A stretch of 64,000 bases of DNA from Clostridia bacterium (GTDB taxonomy: Bacteria; Bacillota; Clostridia; Oscillospirales; Acutalibacteraceae). Under the pieces are notes generated by a model, which had not been told where the DNA came from, did not search any database, and saw only the letters and a list, made by a program, of their open reading frames with translations. The stretch lies in the NCBI GenBank assembly GCA_017410605.1, contig JAFQQN010000008.1, positions 49,473-113,472 on the forward strand, written 5' to 3'. The translations under genes and the position numbers were made by a program. This document shows positions 44,000-54,148 of this stretch, in pieces; positions within the stretch are counted from its first letter, which is position 1, and each line of letters opens with the position of its first letter.

Positions 44000-44242
44000 T
44001 TAAAGAACTCCGTTCTTCTTAAGCAATGCTTTTACAGTATCGGTAGGCTGAGCACCGTTTTTAATCCAGTCCTTAGCCTTATCGCCGTCAACACTTACAA
44101 CAGCGGGATCCTTAGTGGGATCATAGTAACCGATTTCTTCAATAAATCTGCCGTTACGGGGGAATCTAGAATCAGCAACAACAATTCTGTAGAAAGGAGC
44201 CTTCTTAGCACCCATACGACGAAGTCTGATTTTAACTGCCAT
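44000..44242 (-). CDS. rpsP: 30S ribosomal protein S16
   Basis: 80 residues, full length. [26 protein letters not shown] pattern (first part) and [10 protein letters not shown] are diagnostic. It lies between ffh and khpA. A good AGGAGG site precedes the ATG. Confidence 0.98.
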   Translation of the reverse strand: MAVKIRLRRMGAKKAPFYRIVVADSRFPRNGRFIEEIGYYDPTKDPAVVSVDGDKAKDWIKNGAQPTDTVKALLKKNGVL

Positions 44243-44301
44243 TTCACTACACCTCCTGTGATGAAAATAATATATTCAAAGAATAATTACTATCCTGTGA
44301 A

Positions 44302-45645
44302 TTAAAACTTAAAACCGGGCGGTAAGCCCATACCATTTGGCATACGGCGTCTTGCACCCTTGCCGTTCATCTGCTTGAACATCTTTTTCATCTGTTCGTA
44401 TTGCTTTAATAAACGGTTTATGTCTTCAACCTTCATTCCGCTTCCTGCCGCAATTCGTTTCTTGCGCGATGCATTAAGAATTTCGGGTTTTTCACGTTCT
44501 TTTTTTGTCATAGATTTTATTATTGCTTCAATTCTAAGCAACTGACGGTCGTCAACATCAACATCTCTAAGCTGTTTTTCCATTCCCGGAATCATTGACA
44601 TAACGCTCTTAAGGGAACCCATTTTTTTAATGCTTTCAAACTGAGAAAGCAGGTCGTTCATATCAAACTTGTTTTCTAAAAGACGTTTGGCAGTTTTCTC
44701 TGCCTCTTTTTCGTCAAGCTCGTGCTCGGCCTTTTCAATAAGGGAAAGCATATCACCCATTCCCAAAATTCTTGAAGCCATTCTATCGGGGTGAAACTCG
44801 TCTAAATCATCTAACTTTTCACCAACACCGGCATAAATTATGGGCTTACCTGTAACCGCTCTTACCGAAAGGGCAGCACCGCCACGTGTGTCACCGTCTA
44901 GCTTGGTTAAAATTACACCGTCAATTTCTAAAAGGTCGTTAAAGGCCTTTGCAACATTAACGGCATCCTGACCTATCATAGAATCGATAACCAGTAAAAT
45001 GTTATTAACCTCTACTGCCTTAGTAATTCGCTTAAGCTCGCCCATTAAATCTTCATCAATATGAAGACGGCCGGCGGTATCTAAAATTACAAAATCGTTT
45101 CCATAATCTCTTGCCTGTTTAATGGCTTTCTCGGCTATTTTTTCGGGCTTTTCAGTTCCCATTTCAAAAACAGGAACCCCTGCAGCCTCGCCCACAACCT
45201 TTAACTGTTCAATGGCGGCGGGGCGATAAATGTCACAAGCTACAAGTAAAGGCCTATGCCCCTCTGCCTTAAGCTTTTTAGCTAGTTTTGCGCTATGGGT
45301 AGTTTTACCCGAGCCTTGAAGACCGCACATTAAAATAACGGTGGGAAGCTTAGAGGCCGTTTTAAGCCGAGTATGCTCACCGCCCATAAGGTTTGTTAGC
45401 TCATCTCTAACAATTTTAATAACCATCTGTGCAGGGGTAAGGCTTTCCATTACCTTTTCGCCTATGCACTTTTCAGTTAGGGTGTTTGTAAAATCTTTAG
45501 CAACCTTATAGTTTACATCTGCCTCTAAAAGAGCAAGGCGTACTTCACGCATTGCGGCTTTAACATCTGCTTCTGAAAGCTTACCCTTAGAGCGAAGCTT
45601 TTTAAAGGCAGCCGCAAGTTTATCTGAAAGGCTTTCAAATACCAT
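44302..45645 (-). CDS. ffh: Signal recognition particle protein Ffh
   Basis: SRP GTPase that targets nascent membrane proteins. N domain, then G domain with GLQGSGKTTHSAKLA, VACDIYRPAAIEQL, DTAGRLHIDEDL and TKLDGDTRGGAALS, then a Met-rich M domain with QFESIKKMGSLKSVMSMIPGM and the C-terminal MKKMFKQMNGKGARRR tail. ATG 45645 (MVFESLSDKL) is preferred over a GTG two codons upstream. Tightly linked to ylxM. Confidence 0.97.
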   Translation of the reverse strand: MVFESLSDKLAAAFKKLRSKGKLSEADVKAAMREVRLALLEADVNYKVAKDFTNTLTEKCIGEKVMESLTPAQMVIKIVRDELTNLMGGEHTRLKTASKLPTVILMCGLQGSGKTTHSAKLAKKLKAEGHRPLLVACDIYRPAAIEQLKVVGEAAGVPVFEMGTEKPEKIAEKAIKQARDYGNDFVILDTAGRLHIDEDLMGELKRITKAVEVNNILLVIDSMIGQDAVNVAKAFNDLLEIDGVILTKLDGDTRGGAALSVRAVTGKPIIYAGVGEKLDDLDEFHPDRMASRILGMGDMLSLIEKAEHELDEKEAEKTAKRLLENKFDMNDLLSQFESIKKMGSLKSVMSMIPGMEKQLRDVDVDDRQLLRIEAIIKSMTKKEREKPEILNASRKKRIAAGSGMKVEDINRLLKQYEQMKKMFKQMNGKGARRRMPNGMGLPPGFKF

Positions 45646-45652
45646 ATACACC

Positions 45653-45976
45653 CTACCCCATTTCTTCTAAAATATTTATAATATTTTGGGCCTGTTCATT
45701 ATTACCCTTGTTTATAGCCTTTCTAAGAGAGGTTATAAGCCCTTGCCTTTCTTTTCCCTTTTTAACAAGAGAAAGAGCCTTTTCAAACTGTTCCAGCTCT
45801 TTACCCGCGCGTTTTATCATATCTGCCGCGCCCTGTCTTGAGCCGCCCTCGTTCTCAGCAATCTCTGAAAGTGAAAGGTCGTCGTAATAATATAACTCTA
45901 ACAGTCTACGCTGTTTTTCATTAAGCAATGGCCCATAAACATCTAAAAGGTCACACAAAGCCAAATCCTTTGACAT
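45653..45976 (-). CDS. ylxM: YlxM family DNA-binding protein
   Basis: 107 residues from ATG 45976, which has an AAGGTGA ribosome site; the frame is open a further 13 codons but includes the promoter region. Sigma-70 region 4-like HTH: LLNEKQRRLLELYYYDDLSLSEIAENEGGSRQG pattern. Found directly upstream of ffh in Firmicutes; proposed to influence SRP expression. Confidence 0.93.
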   Translation of the reverse strand: MSKDLALCDLLDVYGPLLNEKQRRLLELYYYDDLSLSEIAENEGGSRQGAADMIKRAGKELEQFEKALSLVKKGKERQGLITSLRKAINKGNNEQAQNIINILEEMG

Positions 45977-46003
45977 AATATCACCTTCCAAAGTCCGAAA
46001 GAC

Positions 46004-46032
46004 AGTATAACACAAACTTATTGCTCTGTCAA
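46004..46032 (-). promoter_or_regulatory. Promoter of ylxM-ffh-rpsP-khpA
   Basis: Minus strand TTGACA (46032-46027), 17-base spacer, TATACT (46009-46004), 28 bases before the ylxM start. Confidence 0.88.
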
Positions 46033-46071
46033 GTTTTTTTCTTTACACTTGAAGATTTTTTCAAAATAAAC

Positions 46072-46100
46072 AAAATCGGCCTTATAAAAAGACCGATTTT
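46072..46100 (-). terminator. Terminator of the hydrogenase-like operon
   Basis: Stem AAAATCGG / CCGATTTT with an 11-base interior, directly after the stop at 46106 on the minus strand. Confidence 0.75.
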
Positions 46101-46105
46101 ACTGA

Positions 46106-47377
46106 TTATAACAAATTCAAATCACTTGAAATTTTATGCAAATATTTTTTTAGAAGGTGAATACAATCCCTTTCATTTGCAACACCGCGAACAATATCCT
46201 CTGCCAAAGCGTGACAGGTAGGGGCACCGCAAGAACCACAATCAAGTCCCGGAAGATTTTCAGCAATAGCATCTATTTTTTGCATCATTTCCATACTTTC
46301 AAGAGGGGTTGCGCCAAGACGGAATACCGGCATAAATTCAACCTCTTTACTCCAATAAACGTTCTCAGGAATATTGCCGTCAAGGTGACTTCCGGCTACA
46401 GGCATATATTTTCTAAGCTTTGTTAGCTTTGTTTTTGCAACATATGGATTTTCAACCTGCAAAACACCACCAACACAACCGCCTATGCAAGAATTAAGCT
46501 CTACAAAATCCATATTACTTATTTTGCCGTCTTCAAGGTCTTCTAACACCTTTATAACATTTTCAATGCCGTCGGCAGCAATATAACTGTCGGTTAAAAG
46601 GCCACTTACCTCGCCACCGCTTTTACCCCAGCTTATGCCTATTCTACCCGCTCTTTTAAGTTCTGTATCCCCTGCATCTTCCATTTTCATAAGTGGAAGC
46701 ATTTTGGTATAAACCTTTTTAATGGCAAGAACTCTGTCAATTTCACTCTTTTCGATTCCTAACGGGCTGCTGACTGCAGTTATTTTAGCCGGACAAGGGG
46801 AAATAAAGAAAATGCCAATATCCTTTCTTTCAAGGCCGGTTTTTTTCAGAGCTTCTTTAACTGCAAGAGTGGCCGCAAGGTCGGCAGGTGTAATTATAGG
46901 AAGAAGCCTTTCAATAAGGGACGGGAACCTCACCCTTATAAGCCTTACCACAGAGGGACAGGCTGTGCTTATGTATGGTTTCCCCTCGGGGTGGTCGGCA
47001 ATATATTTTCTTGTAAGCTCAGACACCATTTCGGCGGCGGCCGCAACCTCAAACACATCGTCAAAGCCAAGACGAATCAAAGCCTTGAGAACAATGCTTG
47101 TATCGGTAACGTTGTTAAACTGAGCATAAAATGAGGGGGCCGGTAATGCCACCTTATATTTAAAATCGTTAAGGCTGTCTAGAGAATCATATTTTGTCTT
47201 CTTTGCGTGGTGTGGACAAACTCGCACACACTCACCGCAATCAATACAAAACTCTTTCTTTATATGTGCCTTGCCTCCCCTAACCCTTATGGCGGCGGTG
47301 GGGCAACGCTTTATACAGTTTATACAACCTTTACACTTTTCGGCATCAAGATACACAGAGTGTTCAAAATCAGACAT
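46106..47377 (-). CDS. [FeFe]-hydrogenase-like protein with ferredoxin and C-terminal 4-Cys domains
   Basis: 423 residues. N-terminal 2[4Fe-4S] ferredoxin domain (CKGCINCIKRCPTAAI, CIDCGECVRVCP). The middle resembles the catalytic domain of [FeFe] hydrogenases, but all three H-cluster motifs are altered: TSCCPxW becomes STACPSV, PCxxKxxE becomes SPCPAKITA, and ACxGGCxxGGG becomes SCIGGCVGGVL. The cluster-ligand cysteines remain, while the proton-transfer Cys is Ala. The C-terminal GLDCGSCGAPTCHALAED is an extra Fe-S type site. A sensory, not H2-evolving, role is inferred. The start MSDFEHS is chosen over an upstream codon. Operon with an RsbW-like ATPase and a DRTGG protein. Confidence 0.85.
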   Translation of the reverse strand: MSDFEHSVYLDAEKCKGCINCIKRCPTAAIRVRGGKAHIKKEFCIDCGECVRVCPHHAKKTKYDSLDSLNDFKYKVALPAPSFYAQFNNVTDTSIVLKALIRLGFDDVFEVAAAAEMVSELTRKYIADHPEGKPYISTACPSVVRLIRVRFPSLIERLLPIITPADLAATLAVKEALKKTGLERKDIGIFFISPCPAKITAVSSPLGIEKSEIDRVLAIKKVYTKMLPLMKMEDAGDTELKRAGRIGISWGKSGGEVSGLLTDSYIAADGIENVIKVLEDLEDGKISNMDFVELNSCIGGCVGGVLQVENPYVAKTKLTKLRKYMPVAGSHLDGNIPENVYWSKEVEFMPVFRLGATPLESMEMMQKIDAIAENLPGLDCGSCGAPTCHALAEDIVRGVANERDCIHLLKKYLHKISSDLNLL

Positions 47378-47412
47378 ACGCCACACTCCTTATTTATTAT
47401 TCTTATTTATTA

Positions 47413-47835
47413 TTAAAGTTTTACCGTCATATAGATAGTTGTACCCTCGCCTAGTTTAGTATCTATCTTCATTTGGTCGGTATATTTTTTCATATTTGGA
47501 AGACCCATACCCGCCCCAAAGCCAAGGGAACGAATATTTTCACTTGCTGTAGAAAATCCTTCGGTCATTGCCTTTTCAACATCGGCAATACCGGGGCCTT
47601 GGTCTGTAAGCACCATCGTAATCTCTTCGGGCGAAATTTCAACATCAATTTCACCGCCACCGGCGTGAATAACAAGGTTTATCTCGCCCTCATAAAGAGC
47701 AATAGCAACCCTTCTGACGGCGGTAGGGTCTATGCCTAACTGCCTTAGCTTTGCTTTAACCTTGCCGGAGGCTTCACCTGCTCTTGTAAAATCATCACCC
47801 GAAACGTCATAGTGAAGCTTCATTGTCATACTCAT
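47413..47835 (-). CDS. RsbW/RsbT-like ATP-binding protein (HATPase)
   Basis: 140-residue GHKL ATPase domain alone: N box VRRVAIALYEGEINLVIHAGG, G1 LTDQGPGIADVE, G2 SLGFGAGMGLPNMKK. Proteins of this size are serine kinases that switch anti-sigma partners, but no sigma factor or antagonist gene is next to it. Its ATG overlaps the stop of the DRTGG gene by four bases, so the two are translationally coupled. The hydrogenase-like gene follows 35 bases later. Confidence 0.9.
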   Translation of the reverse strand: MSMTMKLHYDVSGDDFTRAGEASGKVKAKLRQLGIDPTAVRRVAIALYEGEINLVIHAGGGEIDVEISPEEITMVLTDQGPGIADVEKAMTEGFSTASENIRSLGFGAGMGLPNMKKYTDQMKIDTKLGEGTTIYMTVKL

Positions 47836-48182
47836 TTGCTTTCCCCTCCGCGAACACCTTTTTCATAAAGCTTTCCGCAGGTAGCAAACATACGCTCTTC
47901 GGTAGCCATAAGAACAATGCCCCTTTCTTTAGCAAGGGCTATCATATCCTCGTCGGGTCTTTTTCCTCTGACAAAGCAAACACAAATCATATCCAGCATT
48001 TCGGCAGTTCGAATAACCTGGGGATTACAAAGTCCCGTAATAAGAACACATTGGTCCTTTGCAAAAGCCAGAACATCACTCATCATATCCGACCCAAAAG
48101 CGGTGGTTACCTCTTTATTAATATGCTCTTCTCCACAAATAATTTCTGCAGAAACAATATTTTTTACATCTGAAATTGTCAT
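47832..48182 (-). CDS. DRTGG domain protein
   Basis: 116-residue single DRTGG domain: VKNIVSAEIICGEEHINKEVT and the segment LAFAKDQCVLITGLCNPQVIRTAEM. The domain is often linked to CBS or BioD-like modules and probably binds a ligand; its ligand is unknown. It is first in a three-gene operon with the RsbW-like ATPase and the hydrogenase-like protein, an arrangement that I know from several Clostridia. Confidence 0.88.
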   Translation of the reverse strand: MTISDVKNIVSAEIICGEEHINKEVTTAFGSDMMSDVLAFAKDQCVLITGLCNPQVIRTAEMLDMICVCFVRGKRPDEDMIALAKERGIVLMATEERMFATCGKLYEKGVRGGESK

Positions 48183-48215
48183 AACAATTCCTCCCCATTA
48201 CGGTTTATGTATTTT

Positions 48216-48244
48216 ATTATACCAAAAGAAAAAATATATTTCAA
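48216..48244 (-). promoter_or_regulatory. Promoter of the DRTGG operon
   Basis: Minus strand TTGAAA (48244-48239), 17-base spacer, TATAAT (48221-48216). Confidence 0.82.
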
Positions 48245-48269
48245 TAGCAAGTAAAAGTCCTATAAAAAA

Positions 48270-48307
48270 ATTGACCCATAAGAGGACAAAACCTCCTACG
48301 GGTCAAT
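48270..48307 (-). terminator. Terminator of trpB
   Basis: Outer stem ATTGACCC / GGGTCAAT with inner GAGG / CCTC, T-rich on the minus strand, five bases after the stop. Confidence 0.82.
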
Positions 48308-48311
48308 AATT

Positions 48312-49556
48312 TTATTTATTATATTTATCTAAATTAAATTTTTCGCCGCAGCCGTAGTTTTCATAAACATAGTCAATATCCTTATCGCCACGTCCTGAAA
48401 GACAAACCAAAATTGAGCCGCTCTTATGCTCCTTAGCATATTTAATAGCATAGGCTAAAGCGTGTGAGCTTTCAATAGCCGGGATAATGCCCTCATATTT
48501 ACAAAGGAGGAAGAATGCCTCCATAGCCTCTTCGTCAGAAGCGGTAACATAGTTTACACGGTTTGCATCTCTAAGATATGCGTGTTCGGGGCCAACACCG
48601 GGGTAATCCAGACCACTGGCAATAGAATAAACAGGCAATGGTTCGCCGTTTTCGTCCTGAAGCAGATAACTTTCAAAGCCGTGAAGCTTACCCTTTGTGC
48701 CGTACTGCATTGTGGCGGCATGGTCGCCAACACCACTACCTCTTCCAAGAGGCTCTACACCGTAAATTTCAACCGGGTCGGCTAAGAATGGGGTGAACAT
48801 ACCAAGAGAGTTAGAACCGCCGCCCACACAGGCGCAAACGGCATCGGGCATAATTCCCGTCATATCTAAAAACTGTTCCCTTGCCTCAATGCCTATAACC
48901 GACTGAAAATCTCTTACCATTTTGGGGAAAGGATGTGGTCCTAAAGCAGAGCCAATACAATAAATTGCATTATCATATTCCTTTAAATAGGCATCAAAAG
49001 CGGCATCTACAGCCTCTTTAAGGGTTTTAAGGCCATGGGTAACGGGAATAACATTAGCACCAAGCATTTTCATTCTTATTACATTGGGGTGTTGCTTTTC
49101 AATATCAACCTCGCCCATATAAATATCACATTCCATACCAAAATATGCCGCCGCGGTAGCAAGGGCAACACCGTGCTGACCGGCGCCTGTTTCGGCAATA
49201 AGTTTTTTCTTGCCCATATATTTTGCAAGAAGACCCTCACCCATGCAGTGGTTAAGCTTGTGAGCGCCTGTATGGTTTAAATCTTCTCTCTTTAAATATA
49301 TCTGGCAATTACCGAAAAGCTTAGAAAGCCTTTCGCAGTGATAAACAGGTGTAGGTCTGCCCTGAAACTCTTTACGTATACGGCGAAGCTCGTTAATAAA
49401 CTGTGCCGAATGACAAATTGCCTCATAAGCGTCATTCGCCTCTTTAAAGGCGGGTTCAAGCTCAGGGGGTAAAAAAGCGCCGCCGTATTCGCCGAAATAT
49501 CCGTCCTCGTTTGGGAACTCTTTTAAATAATTATCAAAATCTTTATATTTATTCAT
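48312..49556 (-). CDS. trpB: Tryptophan synthase beta chain
   Basis: Makes tryptophan from indole and serine with PLP. 414 residues: N-terminal [19 protein letters not shown], cofactor Lys in [16 protein letters not shown] (about residue 95-110), [20 protein letters not shown], and the phosphate-binding [12 protein letters not shown]. It belongs with TrpB1-type proteins. There is no trpA or other trp gene nearby, so it may salvage indole or pair with a distant TrpA. Expression is under a tryptophan-type T-box with its own terminator. Confidence 0.96.
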   Translation of the reverse strand: MNKYKDFDNYLKEFPNEDGYFGEYGGAFLPPELEPAFKEANDAYEAICHSAQFINELRRIRKEFQGRPTPVYHCERLSKLFGNCQIYLKREDLNHTGAHKLNHCMGEGLLAKYMGKKKLIAETGAGQHGVALATAAAYFGMECDIYMGEVDIEKQHPNVIRMKMLGANVIPVTHGLKTLKEAVDAAFDAYLKEYDNAIYCIGSALGPHPFPKMVRDFQSVIGIEAREQFLDMTGIMPDAVCACVGGGSNSLGMFTPFLADPVEIYGVEPLGRGSGVGDHAATMQYGTKGKLHGFESYLLQDENGEPLPVYSIASGLDYPGVGPEHAYLRDANRVNYVTASDEEAMEAFFLLCKYEGIIPAIESSHALAYAIKYAKEHKSGSILVCLSGRGDKDIDYVYENYGCGEKFNLDKYNK

Positions 49557-49642
49557 ACCAATTCTCCTAAAATTAAATTATATGCCGAAAATTAAATATA
49601 AAGTCGCCATCGTTTAGTGTAAATCATAAAAATATCACTCCA

Positions 49643-49679
49643 AAAAATAAAAACCCTTATCCCTTATATGGGACAAGAG
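49643..49679 (-). terminator. T-box regulated terminator
   Basis: Ten-base stem CTCTTGTCCC / GGGATAAGGG (with G-T pairs), six-base loop, followed by a T tract. It is the off state of the T-box. Confidence 0.88.
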
Positions 49680-49890
49680 TAAAATCCTGCGGTACCACCC
49701 AAATTCACCCCAAAAGGGATGCACTTTTTAAAACATACTGACATATGTTCTTCCGTTAACGGTGGAAAGCCGTCGCCCCTACTTTAAAAACTTTCGGTTT
49801 GCCCTCATAAGTCCATTCAAAGCAGACCCAACACCACATTACACCAACCGCGGTTCTCTTAAGAAAGGTTACTGCCCCTACTACTCTTAA
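49643..49890 (-). promoter_or_regulatory. T-box riboswitch, tryptophan specifier
   Basis: Leader of trpB. On the minus strand: start AAGAGTAGTAGGGGC (about 49889), stem I ending GAATGGACTTATGAGGG, with the specifier TGG (Trp) at 49815-49813 followed by A; T-box antiterminator GGGTGGTACCGCAGG at 49700-49686, the sequence that pairs with the uncharged tRNA acceptor end. The competing terminator at 49643-49679 follows. Low charged tRNA-Trp should allow read-through. Confidence 0.93.
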
Positions 49891-49917
49891 TCAAAGGTTT
49901 AAATATTAATTTGCTAT

Positions 49918-49946
49918 ATTATACACCCTTTTAATCCTTTTGTCAA
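49918..49946 (-). promoter_or_regulatory. Promoter of the T-box/trpB transcript
   Basis: Perfect boxes on the minus strand: TTGACA (49946-49941), 17-base spacer, TATAAT (49923-49918). Confidence 0.93.
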
Positions 49947-49977
49947 TAGCAGAATTTTACCATATTAAAGTGAAAAA

Positions 49978-49998
49978 GGCAGACCGAAAGGGTCTGCC
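49978..49998 (-). terminator. Terminator of the AI-2E family gene
   Basis: GC-rich stem GGCAGACC / GGTCTGCC followed by TTTTT on the minus strand, eight bases after the stop. Confidence 0.88.
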
Positions 49999-50006
49999 AA
50001 AATCTA

Positions 50007-51176
50007 CTATTTAATTTCATTAGACGGTTGCTCGGTTTTATTTTCCAGAGTTTTTTTAGCCTCAATAAAATCTAAAACCAACATTCTTATTATTGCCATT
50101 AAAGGAACGGCAAGTAAAATTCCAAAAAATCCCCAAATTCCGCCACCCACCATAATTGCTATTAGAACATAAAGGGGGCGAATGCCTACCGAGTTTGACA
50201 TTATTCTTGGCTGAATAATGTTAGCATCTAACTGCTGAGCCACAAGAACCAAAGCAAAGGCAATAACTGCCTTAACCACGTTTCCGGTAGACACAAGAGT
50301 AACCAATACCACCGTAAAGCCGCCTATAAAAGCACCAAAATACGGAATAATATTGCACAGACCCATTAAAATTGCAAGTAAAAGCGCATAGGGAACCCCT
50401 GCAATAGAAAAGGCTATTGTGCAAAGCACCGCCACAACAAGAGCGTCTATAAGCTGAGCATAAATATAGTTATAAAAAATGTTGCAAGAGCGGTTTGCAA
50501 AGTTTTTAATACCATCTATCCTTTTTGCGGGAACAATCTGTCTTATAAGAGTACCGCAAACCTTTATAAAGTGTTCTCTGCCAAGAAGCAAATAAACTGA
50601 AATTACAAAAGCCAACAAAACATCAACAATAGCACCTGTAGCCTTAAAAACACCCTCAGCATATTTGGTAATTCTGTCGAAACTGAAATATGAAAGAATT
50701 TTTTCAACCGAAAAGTATTTACCGACACCCGAAATATCAAAACCAAAAAGTCTTCCGTCTTCACCGGCAAGGTCATTAACATAGCCCAATGCCGAGTTAT
50801 AATATTCGGGAATATTTTTAACAAGGCTTCCAATACTTGTGCCTATTGCAGGAATAATAAAGTAAAGCAATGCCCCAAAGGCGAGTAGTAAAACCGCGTA
50901 GCTTATAAGCACCGAAAAACCTCTGGCACGGCGGTTCACCAAAGTATTTTTTCGTTTTGCCAAAAAACCCTCTAGCTTTGAAACAGGTTTATAAAGCAAA
51001 AACGCTATTACTACTCCAATAATAAGCGGGGTTAGAATACTAAGAAAATTTCCTATAACGGTAAAAATTTGCGGTAAAACATCAACGGTTTTATAAAATA
51101 TTATCACTGCCACCGAGAACCCAAACAAGGGCAACCAAAACCTTTTAAAGGGAAATTTTGTTTTTTCGTCCTTCAA
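50007..51176 (-). CDS. AI-2E family transporter (UPF0118)
   Basis: 389-residue membrane protein with about eight helices. The family segment PYALLLAILMGLCNIIPYFGAFIGG and QPRIMSNSVGIRPLYVLIAIMVGG are clear. Members export various solutes, including Na+/H+ antiport in some and autoinducer-2 in E. coli TqsA; which applies here is unknown. It follows secA by 30 bases and may be co-transcribed with it. Confidence 0.9.
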   Translation of the reverse strand: MKDEKTKFPFKRFWLPLFGFSVAVIIFYKTVDVLPQIFTVIGNFLSILTPLIIGVVIAFLLYKPVSKLEGFLAKRKNTLVNRRARGFSVLISYAVLLLAFGALLYFIIPAIGTSIGSLVKNIPEYYNSALGYVNDLAGEDGRLFGFDISGVGKYFSVEKILSYFSFDRITKYAEGVFKATGAIVDVLLAFVISVYLLLGREHFIKVCGTLIRQIVPAKRIDGIKNFANRSCNIFYNYIYAQLIDALVVAVLCTIAFSIAGVPYALLLAILMGLCNIIPYFGAFIGGFTVVLVTLVSTGNVVKAVIAFALVLVAQQLDANIIQPRIMSNSVGIRPLYVLIAIMVGGGIWGFFGILLAVPLMAIIRMLVLDFIEAKKTLENKTEQPSNEIK

Positions 51177-51206
51177 AGCTTAACCTCCACACTTTTACCT
51201 AAACGT

Positions 51207-53945
51207 CTAATCAATATCTTTACCGCAACAACGCTTATATTTCTTTCCGCTTCCGCAAGGGCAAAGAGCATTTTTGCTAACAACACCCTTACCCCTTACT
51301 GTACGGTCGAGGGTGCCGTCACCTGATGTTCCGCTTTCTTCGGCAACCTTTTTTCTTTCAACATCCTCTTGCCTTTTAACCCTGGCAGTTAGCACACGCT
51401 TGGCGGTTTCTTTTCTTACAGAATCTATCATAGCATCAAACATATCGGCGCCCTCATTACGGTAATCCATAATGGGGTTACGCTGTCCGTAAGCTCTAAG
51501 GCCTATACCCTGTTTTAGCTCATCCATAGCGTCAATATGCTCCATCCAGTGTTCATCAACGGTTCTAAGCAGCATTACGCGTTCAATTTCACGCATAAGC
51601 TCACTGCCGTATTCCTCTTCTCTTGAATCTAAAATATCAAAAGCGCGGTTTAAAAGCATATCTGTTACCTCTTCAACAGAGGTGTTTCCAAGTTGTTCAG
51701 TGGTAAAATGCAGGTCTGTTTCGTCGGTTATCCAGCCCATAAAATGATTTCTAAGACCATCTAAATCCCAATTATCGTGAACAACCTCATCGGTAAGATA
51801 GCTTTGTACGGCCTCGGTTACGGTATCACTTACCATACGACGAACCTTGTCTTTAATATCCTCCCCGTCTAAAACCTGATTGCGCTGTGTATAAATGCTT
51901 TCACGCTGTTTATTCATAACATCGTCATATTCTAAAACATTTTCACGAATACCAAAGTTTCTGGCCTCTACCCTAGCCTGAGCATTTTCAATAGAGGAGG
52001 AGAGCATTTTATTTTCAAGTGGCATATCCTCTTCTACCTTAAGGGCATCCATTATATGAAGAACCTTATCACCACCGAAAAGACGCATTAAATCGTCCTC
52101 AAGGGAAACATAAAACCTTGTTTCACCCGGGTCGCCCTGACGACCTGCACGCCCTCTTAGCTGATTATCAATACGGCGTGATTCGTGCCGCTCTGTACCT
52201 ATAATACAAAGTCCTCCAGCAGCTCTCACCTTTTCGGCCTCAGGTGCAATTTGCTCTTTAAACTTTGTTAAATGGCTGTGATAATCTTCTCTGGCCTTTA
52301 AAATAATTTCATCATCGGTCTCAGCAAAACCGGTAGCCTCGGCAATAATCTCTTCGCTAAGACCCTGTTTTTTAAGTTCAGACCTTGCTAAAAATTCTGC
52401 ATTACCGCCAAGCATAATATCGGTACCACGACCGGCCATATTAGTAGCAATTGTAACCGCGCCGAATTTACCCGCTTGAGCTACTATTTCGGCCTCTTTT
52501 TCGTGGTGTTTAGCATTTAAAACATTATGAGGTATTCCGCTTCTTTTAAGCATAGAGCTTAAAAGCTCTGACTTTTCAATAGAAATTGTACCAACAAGCA
52601 CAGGCTGTCCCTTAGCGTTGCTTTCCTTGATTTTTTCAATTACAGCATTAAATTTTGCTTTTTCGGTTTTATAAATAACGTCCTGCCTGTCTTCTCTTAC
52701 AACCGGCTTATTGGTTGGAATTTCTATAACATCAAGACGGTATATTTTTTCAAACTCGGTAGCCTCGGTAAGAGCAGTACCTGTCATACCCGAAAGCTTA
52801 GAATAAAGGCGGAAGAAGTTTTGGAAGGTTATAGTTGCAAGGGTTTTAGATTCATTAGCAACCTTAACCCCCTCTTTAGCCTCAATAGCCTGATGAAGAC
52901 CCTCGTTATAACGGCGGCCAAACATAAGTCGGCCTGTAAACTCGTCAACAATTATAACCTCGCCGTCTTTTACAACATAATCTACATCACGCTTCATTAT
53001 ACCGTGAGCGCGAATAGCCTGGTTAATGTGGTGAGCAATTGTAATGTTTTCGGCATCATTAAGGTTGTCTAAATTAAAGGCAGCCTCGGCCTTTTTAACA
53101 CCTTCAGGTGTGAGTGTACAGGTTTTGGCCTTTTCATCTACAACATAGTCACCGTCGTAGTTGGCCTCTTCGTCTGTCAGTTTATTATCGGTTTCAACCA
53201 CCTTTACCATTTTAAGACCTTTGGCAAAGCGGTTAGCGGCAGTATAAAGCTCGGTAGATTTATCACCCTTACCAGAAATTATAAGGGGGGTTCTGGCCTC
53301 GTCAATTAAAATAGAGTCAACCTCGTCAACAATGGCAAAGTTATGGCCACGCTGAACGCGGTTTTCTTTATAAATAACCATATTATCGCGAAGATAATCA
53401 AAGCCAAGCTCGTTATTGGTACAATAAGTAATATCTGCATTATAGGCCTCTTTTTTCTCCTCATTGGTCATACCATGAATTATAAGACCAACACTAAGAC
53501 CCAAAAAGCTATATACCTTGCCCATCCACTCAGAGTCACGCTTGGCAAGATAGTCGTTAACCGTTACAATATGAACACCCTTGCCTGAAAGAGCATTAAG
53601 GTATGCAGGAAGTGTTGCAACTAAGGTTTTACCCTCACCTGTCTTCATTTCACTAATACGGCCTTGGTGCAAAACAATGCCGCCCAAAATTTGAACAGGA
53701 AAATGGCGCATACCAAGAACACGGTCACTGGCCTCTCGGCAAACGGCGAAAGCCTCGGGCAAAATATCGTCCAAGGTCTCCAGTCCCTCTAGCCTTTCTT
53801 TAAATTCTGTTGTTTTTTGTCTAAGCTCGGCATCAGACAGCGCTCTCATTTTTTCTTCGAGAGCCAAAACCTGCTGCTGAATTGGAATAATTCGCTTAAT
53901 TTCTTTATCGCTATAATTACCAAAAAGCTTTTTAAGTAAACCCAT
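51207..53945 (-). CDS. secA: Preprotein translocase ATPase SecA
   Basis: Motor of the Sec pathway. 912 residues: Walker A in [17 protein letters not shown] near 102, DEAD-like [16 protein letters not shown], preprotein cross-linking region, helicase C motif [15 protein letters not shown], and C-terminal zinc-binding SEC-C motif [14 protein letters not shown]. Good ATG and an extended -10 promoter upstream. It is divergent from the phosphoribosyltransferase gene. Confidence 0.98.
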   Translation of the reverse strand: MGLLKKLFGNYSDKEIKRIIPIQQQVLALEEKMRALSDAELRQKTTEFKERLEGLETLDDILPEAFAVCREASDRVLGMRHFPVQILGGIVLHQGRISEMKTGEGKTLVATLPAYLNALSGKGVHIVTVNDYLAKRDSEWMGKVYSFLGLSVGLIIHGMTNEEKKEAYNADITYCTNNELGFDYLRDNMVIYKENRVQRGHNFAIVDEVDSILIDEARTPLIISGKGDKSTELYTAANRFAKGLKMVKVVETDNKLTDEEANYDGDYVVDEKAKTCTLTPEGVKKAEAAFNLDNLNDAENITIAHHINQAIRAHGIMKRDVDYVVKDGEVIIVDEFTGRLMFGRRYNEGLHQAIEAKEGVKVANESKTLATITFQNFFRLYSKLSGMTGTALTEATEFEKIYRLDVIEIPTNKPVVREDRQDVIYKTEKAKFNAVIEKIKESNAKGQPVLVGTISIEKSELLSSMLKRSGIPHNVLNAKHHEKEAEIVAQAGKFGAVTIATNMAGRGTDIMLGGNAEFLARSELKKQGLSEEIIAEATGFAETDDEIILKAREDYHSHLTKFKEQIAPEAEKVRAAGGLCIIGTERHESRRIDNQLRGRAGRQGDPGETRFYVSLEDDLMRLFGGDKVLHIMDALKVEEDMPLENKMLSSSIENAQARVEARNFGIRENVLEYDDVMNKQRESIYTQRNQVLDGEDIKDKVRRMVSDTVTEAVQSYLTDEVVHDNWDLDGLRNHFMGWITDETDLHFTTEQLGNTSVEEVTDMLLNRAFDILDSREEEYGSELMREIERVMLLRTVDEHWMEHIDAMDELKQGIGLRAYGQRNPIMDYRNEGADMFDAMIDSVRKETAKRVLTARVKRQEDVERKKVAEESGTSGDGTLDRTVRGKGVVSKNALCPCGSGKKYKRCCGKDID

Positions 53946-54018
53946 AAATCAAACCTCGAATAAAATATTTTTAACCAAATTTCCCATTCGGTCACAACTG
54001 TATAAGAATACATAATAC

Positions 54019-54024
54019 ATTATA
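54019..54024 (-). promoter_or_regulatory. Extended -10 promoter of secA
   Basis: Minus strand TGGTATAAT (TATAAT at 54024-54019), the TG one base before the box; no clear -35. It is 74 bases before the secA start. Confidence 0.65.
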
Positions 54025-54089
54025 CCAATATTACCACGAAAAATAAAGAACAAATTGTAAAAGTTTATGGATTTTTTTAGTTATAACAA

Positions 54090-54117
54090 TTGACTTTAAA
54101 AGTTAAAGAGGTATAAT
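54090..54117 (+). promoter_or_regulatory. Promoter of the phosphoribosyltransferase gene
   Basis: TTGACT (54090-54095), 16-base spacer, TATAAT (54112-54117), 31 bases before the ATG at 54149. Confidence 0.85.
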
Positions 54118-54148
54118 TAAAATATACTTTTTAAAAAAGGTGGTATTT

